Shown here: one piece after another, positions 59,101 to 64,000 of the stretch
How the letters are laid out: every line of letters begins with the position of its first letter
Numbering within the stretch: position 1 is the first letter of the stretch
Assembly: GCA_947467605.1 (NCBI GenBank)
Contig: CANIII010000014.1
Location: forward strand, 1-64,000
From: Acidobacteriota bacterium
GTDB taxonomy: Bacteria; Acidobacteriota; Vicinamibacteria; Vicinamibacterales; SCN-69-37
Direction of reading: 5' to 3'
Length of the DNA: 64,000 bases
Notes under the pieces: model-generated
The model's input: only the letters and a program-made list of their open reading frames with translations
What the model was told of the DNA's origin: nothing
The model's database searches: none
Made by a program: the position numbers and the translations under genes

Positions 59101-59218
59101 ATCCGGCCTTCGTGCGCAGCGTGCTGAGCCTGCGGCTGGCGTTCGTGTACGGCGCTGTGGGATCGCTCGTGTGACGCGTGATCACGTTGACGTCCGTATC
59201 GAAGTTGGTCGCCCACAC
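53177..59218 (-). CDS. Central piece of giant surface protein with nine cadherin-like units
   Basis: 2013 codons in one frame. It starts with propeller- or NHL-like text (GYGKNLAGFPTTYSNVRYGA, SPDGFYESWTGL), a Cys-rich stretch (CSGVACDTWTFSYVATGLPP, a putative-Ig domain), then about nine tandem units of the type AVNDSYxxxxxxxLxVxxxGxLxNDxDPD, interrupted by MBG-type domains (LTITATPLSKVYGTAVTP) and a conserved domain (TFTQGGWGSSPSGSNPG). Such proteins are adhesins or surface-layer components. The piece begins with GTG directly after an in-frame TAA at 59219-59221 and ends in a frameshift near 53.2 kb, so it is not an independent gene. Confidence 0.85.
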   Translation of the reverse strand: MWATNFDTDVNVITRHTSDPTAPYTNASRRLSTLRTKAGSIYPIDQNVESIAFDNAQNMYVGHSFGYANNNGDPADINDKAVWMDDNFTLAARFNAATSYYVDWNRYKTTASPTPGTLYDDGGTVVSTSYPYPAITTTLWNEAKTTWTTLLTADWNVRKQEGAGLITVDAAGAALLSAGNNYIPWDQAVSPDGFYESWTGLVATYLRTSGGAKIALREQAGMDIHKYPVGTTGYGKNLAGFPTTYSNVRYGATGADALDLMADQQTMIYSSENQYLYRFNVATGVQQPVVGSTVLSSGAALTDVSHPITDVPIYGVRVLPPGDGTGGYLVGTEAQILRLDRNGLIIQTYDAVDAAYSGGTADGWFSLAVTPDGRSFWAATRQDVYRFDIASGAVLGSRIHATDGVAHTSTVVDGLCVMNEYRAARENCGVNGLGNGLDDDGDGVIDNGCFRIEICSITSPGDDDGNGLVDYNDPACYAPGEQPPTATCATSGPTDPSVAGFCARQNAEGDSVNIAAVPLPCSGVACDTWTFSYVATGLPPGLTMNSVTGQITGTPAYAIVANLITAPPVVYNVAVTGTWTQTGQLPATVSSAFTWTITNTNRPPVAVNDTARAQSGSTVLINVMANDTDPDAGDVKSIIAGSLTTPMNASLQPTGTVSVVSGQLQYAAPAGTSGVVTFFYQIQDNYGVPGVSNQGQVTVTINGAPVARDDSYTMTGGTSLTVNAANGIIQNAAGRDTDPENTTLTVASSTAPSHGSVTVNADGSFTYTPVVGYTGTDTFTYKVTDGEAQSNTATVTIVVPAPPVAVNDSFSTQKNVVLTVGAAWNGLLYNDSDPRGLPITVFSFTNPSHGALSMSAANDGTFTYTPVNNYVGTDTFTYRVTNGSYQSNVATVTISIVTANNPPVAVNDSYVVNAGSTLTVAGGNLLLNDSDPDRDLMAAALVSSPSQAGAFTFTAGSGAFTYTPAVGVTGNVTFTYKVSDPYGLSSNTATVTIRVNALPVAVNDSYTTAEDTVLTVPVAGILANDTDADAGSTLTAVLPLVSLPTHGTVTQNANGSLVYTPVLNYNGTDSYTYRVQDELGALSANVATVTITITPVNDLPVAVADSYSVLQGNTLAITNAAQGFIQRNDTDVDDNVTALTATMVSTVGHGSLVFGLDGTFTYVPTTGFSGTDTFTYFVRDSKGGVSNTVTVTITVIPTSMTATATPVCATNAAFVDYTLAPVNYTFPVGTTAQIDWIDSSSRIVRTDTNQPISGRVVWPGTVIVAGLPVDWPGWLLSGVLWIEGVDGFELTKPAVTMRFTVASKVREVSVAYPAAITGCSANPPLNLAPIAANDSYVTSMNTALTVPATGILTNDRDPEGGALTVNLPLNTTPQHGTVTQNADGSLVYTPTTGYFGVDTYAYRAKDAGGLVSNLATVSIMILGPTTATVPNVTVTYDGLSHGTSCAILGGDGTALPGTLTYVPALSVHVGTYTATCAFAGDGRYLSASATGTVRINPAPLTITATPLSKVYGTAVTPVFTSSGLASTDSISAVTLTTVGAVATAPVAGSPYAIVPSAVVGTNLTDYTINYVNGAITVTKAPLTITANSTSKVSGTVVTFVGTEFTAGGLINGDTVTSAMLTSTGAASSAAAGSYPIVPSAAVGTGLANYAITYVNGTLTVTQANRPPVAVNDAVTAFANFATSIPVISNDSDPDGDALVVTANTAPAHGTVTRVGNVFSYTPTVGYTGTDTFTYTISDGRGGVATATVTITVSGCEPGASTTFTQGGWGSSPSGSNPGALLASKFLTVYPAGSVQIGGGRTLTFTSVAAIDAFLPQGGAPNKLQYTVVNPTSSKGGVFAGQVLALQLNVDFSTARVTKGGLAAKVLASGKLAGYTVGQVLAIANGVLGGTLPPTNVSISDLNGIVDAINQNFDNGTADRGYLLADAACAAQNRAPVAVNDGYSTLKNTRLTISAPGVKTNDSDPDQDVITAQIVATTTHGALTFNADGSFSYLPATNYVGSDSFLTASRMRRA

Positions 59219-59797
59219 TTAGCCAGTCTTCCAGTTGGCCGCACAACCGGTCGTGAACATCTCGGTCTGGGTCGGACCACCGAGTTTCACGTCGTATTTG
59301 AATTCGCCGTCCTTCGTGTACACCTGATAAGTCGACGAACCACCGCCAACGAACACGTCGCCGGAACCCCAGCGGCCAATATCCCAAGTGAAGGCATTCG
59401 AGACGCTGCTGTCGCTCGCCTGAATCGTGACCGTGTAGACGCCTTCAGAACCTGTGTAGCTGCCGGCGTTCGTCACCGGGTCGGTGCCCGCGCCGCCCCG
59501 CGCCAACGTGCCACGCAACACGCCACGCGAGTGCGCGCCCGTGCCGTCTGTGAAATTTTCTGTATCGATACGAATGCCGGTCGGAAGACCCGTGGCCGTG
59601 TATGTGAGACCTGCCGGTTGCGTCAACGCCGCGACGGCGATGGAAATAGTGTCGCCTTCACCGTGGATCAAATTCGGGAGGACGGGAAATCCAGCGCCAG
59701 CCGAAGAGAATGCATGAATGCCTGTGCGCGCGCCCGCAAGTACGCCAGCGAGTGCAACAGCCATTCCGAATCGAATCCACAAGCGACGTGTCGTCAT
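59219..59797 (-). CDS. N-terminal piece of giant surface protein with signal peptide
   Basis: 192 residues. The ATG at 59797 begins a signal peptide (RLWIRFGMAVALAGVLAGAR), followed by a beta-rich domain (YTGSEGVYTVTIQASDSSVS) and the start of a propeller-like segment (FVGGGSSTYQVYTKDGEFKY, MFTTGCAANWKTG). A TAA ends the frame, but the next codons in the same frame (VWATNFDTDVNVITRH) continue the domain without a gap. It is the start of the gene that continues in the two other pieces. An AT-rich region upstream probably holds the promoter. Confidence 0.85.
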   Translation of the reverse strand: MTTRRLWIRFGMAVALAGVLAGARTGIHAFSSAGAGFPVLPNLIHGEGDTISIAVAALTQPAGLTYTATGLPTGIRIDTENFTDGTGAHSRGVLRGTLARGGAGTDPVTNAGSYTGSEGVYTVTIQASDSSVSNAFTWDIGRWGSGDVFVGGGSSTYQVYTKDGEFKYDVKLGGPTQTEMFTTGCAANWKTG

Positions 59798-59905
59798 ATT
59801 GAGAGGTCTCGCGATCTAAGTTCGACCAATTACGCGAGGAGTTTGACACCCGAAATGTCGCTTGTGTCATATGAAAATGCCGGCAGACACAAAAAATGAC
59901 ATTAA

Positions 59906-59919
59906 GGTAAATATTTACC
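59906..59919. promoter_or_regulatory. Palindrome upstream of the giant surface-protein gene
   Basis: GGTAAATATTTACC is a perfect 14-bp palindrome within a larger AT-rich near-palindrome (TTAA on both sides), about 110 bases upstream of the surface-protein ATG. The 59.8-60.0 kb stretch is markedly AT-rich compared with its surroundings. It may be an operator; the regulator is unknown. Confidence 0.5.
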
Positions 59920-59971
59920 ATTAATGACGAATTGGGGTACGGGTATGTGAGGTGAGAAATTGGACTTAAAA

Positions 59972-59999
59972 CGTTACAGCGTAACGACTTAGTTACGCT
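59972..59999 (-). terminator. Hairpin downstream of the ABC ATPase gene
   Basis: AGCGTAAC (59978-59985) pairs with GTTACGCT (59992-59999); a second overlapping arm CGTTAC (59972-59977) can pair with GTAACG. On the minus strand a TTTT tract follows. It contains the stop codon of the ABC ATPase gene, so it is probably its terminator or an attenuating structure. Confidence 0.6.
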
Positions 60000-60679
60000 G
60001 CCTTGCGGCTGTCTTTCTCTACTTGACCGTCTTTAATGTGAATCACACGATCTGCGTGGGCGGCGATGTCGGCTTCGTGCGTAACCAGAACAATCGTGTT
60101 GCCGCCCTGGTGCAGCTTTGCGAAGAGCGCCATGATCTCTTCGCCGGTCCTCGAATCCAAGTTGCCCGTGGGTTCATCGGCGAGAAGAATCGAGGGGTTG
60201 TTGACGAGTGCGCGCGCGATTGCGACACGCTGACGCTGTCCACCAGACAACTCATTGGGACGATGGGTCTTGCGATCCTGCAGGTCCACGCGCGTCAACG
60301 CTTGCAGCGCACGCGCTTCGCGATCTTTCGATGACACGCCCGCATATACCAGCGGCAACTCGACGTTGTGCAGGGCCGAGGCCCGCGGCAGCAGGTTGAA
60401 CGTCTGGAAGACGAACCCGATCTCCTCGTTGCGAATGCGCGCGAGTTCATCGTCATTCATCTGGCTGGCTTGCTTGTTGTTGAGCAGGTAGGTGCCCTTG
60501 CTCGGCGTGTCGAGGCAGCCGATCAGATTCATCAGCGTCGACTTGCCTGATCCGGACGGTCCCATGATGGCCACATATTCGCCGCGCTGGATCTCGATCG
60601 ACACGCCTTTCAGCGCATGAATTTCTTCCGAGCCCATCACGTAGGTCTTCCACAGGTCTTTCGTCTCAATCAGCGCCAT
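59993..60679 (-). CDS. LolD/MacB-type ABC transporter ATP-binding protein
   Basis: 228 residues, full length. Walker [11 protein letters not shown]-loop FQTFNLLP, signature [15 protein letters not shown], Walker [14 protein letters not shown] and H-loop VTHEAD are all intact. The start ([20 protein letters not shown]) is typical of the LolD/MacB/FtsE-like group that powers mechanotransmission-type exporters. The partner permease is not in the window; a gene upstream (60739) is unrelated. Substrate cannot be told: lipoprotein release, peptide or macrolide efflux are all possible. Confidence 0.93.
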   Translation of the reverse strand: MALIETKDLWKTYVMGSEEIHALKGVSIEIQRGEYVAIMGPSGSGKSTLMNLIGCLDTPSKGTYLLNNKQASQMNDDELARIRNEEIGFVFQTFNLLPRASALHNVELPLVYAGVSSKDREARALQALTRVDLQDRKTHRPNELSGGQRQRVAIARALVNNPSILLADEPTGNLDSRTGEEIMALFAKLHQGGNTIVLVTHEADIAAHADRVIHIKDGQVEKDSRKAA

Positions 60680-60738
60680 AAGGTGTCCGTTCTCTCTGCC
60701 TCGTCAGAATACGCGATCCCGACGTCGTGCGTTCCGCG

Positions 60739-61539
60739 TTATGCTCCACCGGCCGCCGCGGCCCAGGCCAGCTGCCGCCCGCAAATCTCGTCCGGGTCGG
60801 CATCCGCCGGTTCGGCGTCGCCAACCAGCCCCGCATCGAGCACGTCCACTTCCCGGTCGAGTTCCTCGACGATGGGCACCATGGCGGAGCGCAGATCAGG
60901 AAACCGGCCGCAGACGACGACGCGCATCGCACGCCCTTGAACGGCGAACACGCCCAAGTGCGGGGCGAGCCGGGCGGCGAACTGATAGCGATCGAGCAAT
61001 CGCGCCGATTCCGTCGCCGCCGGGGTCAGCGGCGACCAGTGCAAGTAGGTGGCCTCGGCCCCCTGCGGAGCAATCACGGCGACGCACGCGGCGGTCGGTT
61101 CCATCATGAGCACGCAGGCACTCGACCACCCTGCCAGCCGCACCAGGCGGGCCGCGGCTTCGTGTGGCAGGAGAATCTCCCGCACGTTGGCACCGCCACG
61201 CACAAGCGGGGCGAGGCGGTCACGAATCACACGGGCCTTGGGCAACGCGACCGCGCTTCGGCCGCGCGCGTCCAGGGCCACGACGCCGGCATCATTCGGC
61301 TCCGGCCACAGCACGGCCGAGGCGCGCGAGGGTAAACGCTCTCGTGTTCGGAACTCTCGGATCCGCTCCGCAAGATTTGCCACGACGTCATCATCGGGCT
61401 CCACCGGGGGCGCTGACACTGCGAGCGCCGCGAGGAATATGGCTCCGCGCTGTCGGCTTGGCGGCGCTGCGGAAACGAGCGTCCAGGCAGACGCGCCGCG
61501 ATCAAGAGCCAACGATCTGGATGGACCTAGCCAGCCCAC
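60739..61539 (-). CDS. Unknown protein, possibly PilM-like actin-fold
   Basis: About 266 residues from a GTG at 61539, one base after the acs stop codon; the longer frame overlaps acs. The sequence is not firmly recognised. It starts WLGPSRSLALDRGASAWTLV and has ALWP-type strands (ASAVLWPEPNDAGVVALDA), a possible nucleotide-binding turn (VCGRFPDLRSAMVPIVEELD) and a C-terminal strand-helix order that resembles PilM/GspL actin-like proteins. Catalytic residues cannot be picked out. If correct, it would be a platform protein for a type IV pilus or secretion system, but no such genes are beside it. Confidence 0.5.
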   Translation of the reverse strand: MGWLGPSRSLALDRGASAWTLVSAAPPSRQRGAIFLAALAVSAPPVEPDDDVVANLAERIREFRTRERLPSRASAVLWPEPNDAGVVALDARGRSAVALPKARVIRDRLAPLVRGGANVREILLPHEAAARLVRLAGWSSACVLMMEPTAACVAVIAPQGAEATYLHWSPLTPAATESARLLDRYQFAARLAPHLGVFAVQGRAMRVVVCGRFPDLRSAMVPIVEELDREVDVLDAGLVGDAEPADADPDEICGRQLAWAAAAGGA

Positions 61540-61540
61540 G

Positions 61541-63538
61541 CTACGACTCGATCGATTCGTATTCGTCTTTGAGACGTCGGACCACGGCGGGGTCCGCCAG
61601 CGTGGTCGTGTCGCCGAGCATCTTGCCTTCGGCGATGTCGCGCAGCAGACGTCGCATGATCTTGCCGGAACGTGTCTTCGGCAGATCGGCCGCAAACAGA
61701 ATCTGATCGGGCCGCGCGATCGCGCCAATCTTCCGCACGACGTGCTCCTTCAGTTCATCCATGAGCGACGCGCTGGGCGTGTGACCTTCCTTCAGCGTCA
61801 CGAAGGCGGCAACAGCCTGTCCCTTGATGTCGTGCGGACGCCCAACAACCGCCGCTTCCGCCACCGACGGGTGATCCACGAGTGCGCTTTCCACTTCCAT
61901 CGTGCCGAGTCGATGACCCGCAACATTCAGTACGTCGTCCACTCGTCCCATCAACCAGTAGTACCCGTCGGCATCGACGCGTGCGCCGTCGCCGGTGAAG
62001 TACACGCCGTCCTTCCACTTGGTCCAGTACTGCTCGACGAAGCGTTCCGGATCACCGTAGATGCCGCGCAACATGGCCGGCCACGGTTTGGTGAGGGCGA
62101 GGAGGCCGCCGCCTTCGGTGACGCGATCACCCGCGAGCGTGCGGATTTCGGCGGCAATGCCAGGAAACGGTCGCGTCGCCGATCCGGGCTTGGTGGTCGT
62201 GATGCCGGGCAACGGCGAAATCAGAATCTGTCCTGTCTCCGTTTGCCACCACGTATCGACGATCGGGCACGCGGTGCCGCCGATGTGCTCGTGGTACCAC
62301 ATCCAGGCTTCAGGATTGATCGGCTCGCCCACCGAACCGAGGAGGCGCAGTGAGCGCAAGTTGCGCCGTGCGGGCCATTCGGTGCCCCACTTCATGAACG
62401 CGCGAATCGCAGTGGGTGCGGTGTAGAAGATCGTGACGCCATAACGCTCGATGATCTGCCAGAAGCGATCCTTCTCGGGCCAGTCCGGCGCGCCTTCGTA
62501 CATCACGATCGTGGCGCCGTTGGCGAGTGGGCCGTACACGACGTAGCTGTGCCCGGTGACCCAGCCAATGTCGGCCGTGCACCAATAGACGTCTTCGTCC
62601 TGCAGATCAAACACCCAACGGGTCGACGCGTACGTGCCGACGAGATATCCGCCAGTGGTGTGAACGATCCCCTTCGGCTTGCCCGTCGTGCCGGACGTGT
62701 AGAGGATGTAGAGCATGTCCTCGGCGTCCATCACTTCTGGCGGACACTCGAACGCCGCATCCTCCATCAGTCGGTGATACCAGTGATCCCGCCCCTCGGT
62801 GATGTGGGCCGGCATCGGATCACCGGCGCGTCGCTGCACCACGACGACATGACGAATCGACGGCGTCGTCTTGAGCGCCTCGTCGGCCATGTGCTTGAGC
62901 GGAACAATTTGACCGCGGCGATAGCCGCCGTCAGCCGTCACGAGGATCTTGCACTGCGAGTCGTTGATGCGATCACTGAGCGCTTCGGCGCTGAAGCCGC
63001 CGAACACGACGCTGTGCACGGCACCGATGCGCGCGCACGCGAGCATTGCAATCGCGAGTTCGGGGACGAGTGGGAGATACAGCGCCACGCGATCGCCCTT
63101 GCCGACACCGAGCGACTTCAGAACATTCGCAAACTTGCAGACATCGCGATAGAGATCGAAATAGGTCAGCGTGCGGCGATCGCCCGGCTCACCTTCCCAG
63201 ATAAACGCGGCTTTGTTGCGGCGCGCCGTGCGGACATGGCGATCGAGGCAGTTGACGCTGGCGTTGAGCTGACCGCCGACAAACCACTGCGCGTGCGGCG
63301 GCTGCCAGTCGAGCACGCGATCCCAAGGCCGCATCCACTCGAGCTCTGCGGCAAACCCCGCCCAGAACGCTTCGGGATCCGCAGCGGCGCGGACATAGAT
63401 GGCCGGGTCGTTGATGCGCGCGCGCTTCCGCCAGTCATCAGACGGCGCGAAGCGCCGCGACTCGTGAAGAAGCGCGTCGATCTCAGGACGCTCTGCTGCG
63501 CGCCGCTCTGGCTCGGGGCGCTTCGCGCCGTCGTTCAT
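61541..63538 (-). CDS. acs: Acetate--CoA ligase (acetyl-CoA synthetase)
   Basis: 665 residues, normal length. It activates acetate to acetyl-CoA via an acetyl-adenylate. The AMP-binding motif [20 protein letters not shown], the substrate-pocket region [19 protein letters not shown] and the C-terminal [17 protein letters not shown] with the acetylatable catalytic Lys are present. It lies four bases after the inositol-phosphate synthase gene, so the two may be co-transcribed with the gene at 60739. Confidence 0.96.
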   Translation of the reverse strand: MNDGAKRPEPERRAAERPEIDALLHESRRFAPSDDWRKRARINDPAIYVRAAADPEAFWAGFAAELEWMRPWDRVLDWQPPHAQWFVGGQLNASVNCLDRHVRTARRNKAAFIWEGEPGDRRTLTYFDLYRDVCKFANVLKSLGVGKGDRVALYLPLVPELAIAMLACARIGAVHSVVFGGFSAEALSDRINDSQCKILVTADGGYRRGQIVPLKHMADEALKTTPSIRHVVVVQRRAGDPMPAHITEGRDHWYHRLMEDAAFECPPEVMDAEDMLYILYTSGTTGKPKGIVHTTGGYLVGTYASTRWVFDLQDEDVYWCTADIGWVTGHSYVVYGPLANGATIVMYEGAPDWPEKDRFWQIIERYGVTIFYTAPTAIRAFMKWGTEWPARRNLRSLRLLGSVGEPINPEAWMWYHEHIGGTACPIVDTWWQTETGQILISPLPGITTTKPGSATRPFPGIAAEIRTLAGDRVTEGGGLLALTKPWPAMLRGIYGDPERFVEQYWTKWKDGVYFTGDGARVDADGYYWLMGRVDDVLNVAGHRLGTMEVESALVDHPSVAEAAVVGRPHDIKGQAVAAFVTLKEGHTPSASLMDELKEHVVRKIGAIARPDQILFAADLPKTRSGKIMRRLLRDIAEGKMLGDTTTLADPAVVRRLKDEYESIES

Positions 63539-63542
63539 GGGT

Positions 63543-64000
63543 TTAGTCGTAGTACTCGCGACCGAGATGCGTGATCAGTTCTTCACCGCGCAGGTGCCGC
63601 AGCGTGTTCTTCAGCTTCATCAACTGAATGAAGAGATCATGCTCCGGATACAGGCCCTCGGCGTGCATCGGGTTCTTGAAGTAGAACGACAGCCACTCCT
63701 GAATACCCTTCATGTTCGAGCGGCGCGCCAAGTCCATGAACAGCGCGACGTCGAGCACGATCGGCGCCGCCAGAATACTGTCACGGCACAAGAAGTTGAT
63801 CTTCAGCTGCATCTTGTAGCCAAGCCAGCCGAAGATGTCGATGTTGTCCCAGCCCTCTTTGTTGTCGCCGCGCGGCGGGTAGTAGTTGATGCGCACGACG
63901 TGCGAGAGGTCTTTGTAGAGATCCGGATACAGGTGCGGCTGGAAGATGTAATCGAGCGCGCTCTTCTTGCTCTCTTCCTTCGTCTTGAATGACTCCGGAT
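63543..64000 (-). CDS. Inositol-3-phosphate synthase, C-terminal part (5' end beyond window)
   Basis: About 151 codons are visible, open to the right edge. The text [40 protein letters not shown] and [20 protein letters not shown] is the conserved C-terminal core of myo-inositol-1-phosphate synthase, which turns glucose-6-phosphate into inositol phosphate with NAD. The start and NAD-binding domain lie outside the window. The gene precedes acs with the same direction. Confidence 0.92.
   Translation of the reverse strand, partial: PESFKTKEESKKSALDYIFQPHLYPDLYKDLSHVVRINYYPPRGDNKEGWDNIDIFGWLGYKMQLKINFLCRDSILAAPIVLDVALFMDLARRSNMKGIQEWLSFYFKNPMHAEGLYPEHDLFIQLMKLKNTLRHLRGEELITHLGREYYD

Overview
The window is GC-rich bacterial chromosome with frequent GTG and TTG starts. 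Gene content suggests an Acidobacteriota member, perhaps Vicinamibacteria: a large purine cluster, very large repeat-rich secreted proteins, a carboxypeptidase-regulatory outer-membrane barrel, an NtrC-type two-component pair and a flagellar export locus. This placement is inferred from gene content only; there is no rRNA in the window.

Layout. 1-5.4 kb: a minus-strand giant secreted protein (thrombospondin-3, toroid, PKD, cadherin-like and 78-residue MBG-like repeats), open past the window edge and abruptly truncated at its 5' end. 5.5-7.9 kb: XRE regulator, tyrS, metallophosphoesterase. 7.9-23 kb: purine biosynthesis on the minus strand (M16 protease-purB-purS-purQ-purL-purF-HEAT protein-purM-methyltransferase-purN, and separately purD-purE), interrupted by a REP-associated tyrosine transposase element whose inverted repeat now forms the start of purN. 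A VapBC-type pair and rlmN lie between the two purine blocks. 23.1-29.7 kb: rpsU, then flagellar export genes flhA, flhB, fliR, fliQ and a fliP stub. Two unrelated plus-strand genes (MIP channel, beta-propeller protein) separate flhA from flhB. 29.7-32.3 kb: a 5'-truncated M28 peptidase, a small histidine kinase and a STAS protein. 32.3-39.5 kb: a polysaccharide-type operon (UbiA-family prenyltransferase, Arg/Gln-rich protein, four GT4 glycosyltransferases). 39.4-43.7 kb: NtrC-type regulator and PDZ-containing sensor kinase. 43.8-51.8 kb: outer-membrane protein, eno, gpmA, hypothetical, methylmalonyl-CoA mutase-like subunit, two oligopeptide-type ABC ATPases. 51.9-59.8 kb: a second giant surface protein in three pieces (one in-frame stop, one frameshift), ending in an unusual Cys/His/Asp-rich repeat. 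60-64 kb: LolD/MacB-type ATPase, a possible PilM-like protein, acs and the 3' part of an inositol-phosphate synthase gene.

Most notable points. (1) FlhA has lost its last cytoplasmic subdomains and carries a degenerate histidine-kinase-type ATPase domain instead, in one uninterrupted frame. (2) The second giant protein ends in about 16 copies of a 15-residue GDxCxH[D/E] unit that I do not recognise. (3) A RAYT element inside the purine operon supplies the purN start codon. (4) At about 29.73 kb the fliP 3' end and an N-terminally truncated peptidase meet head to head, which marks a rearrangement or an assembly join; a similar abrupt 5' truncation occurs at about 5.37 kb.
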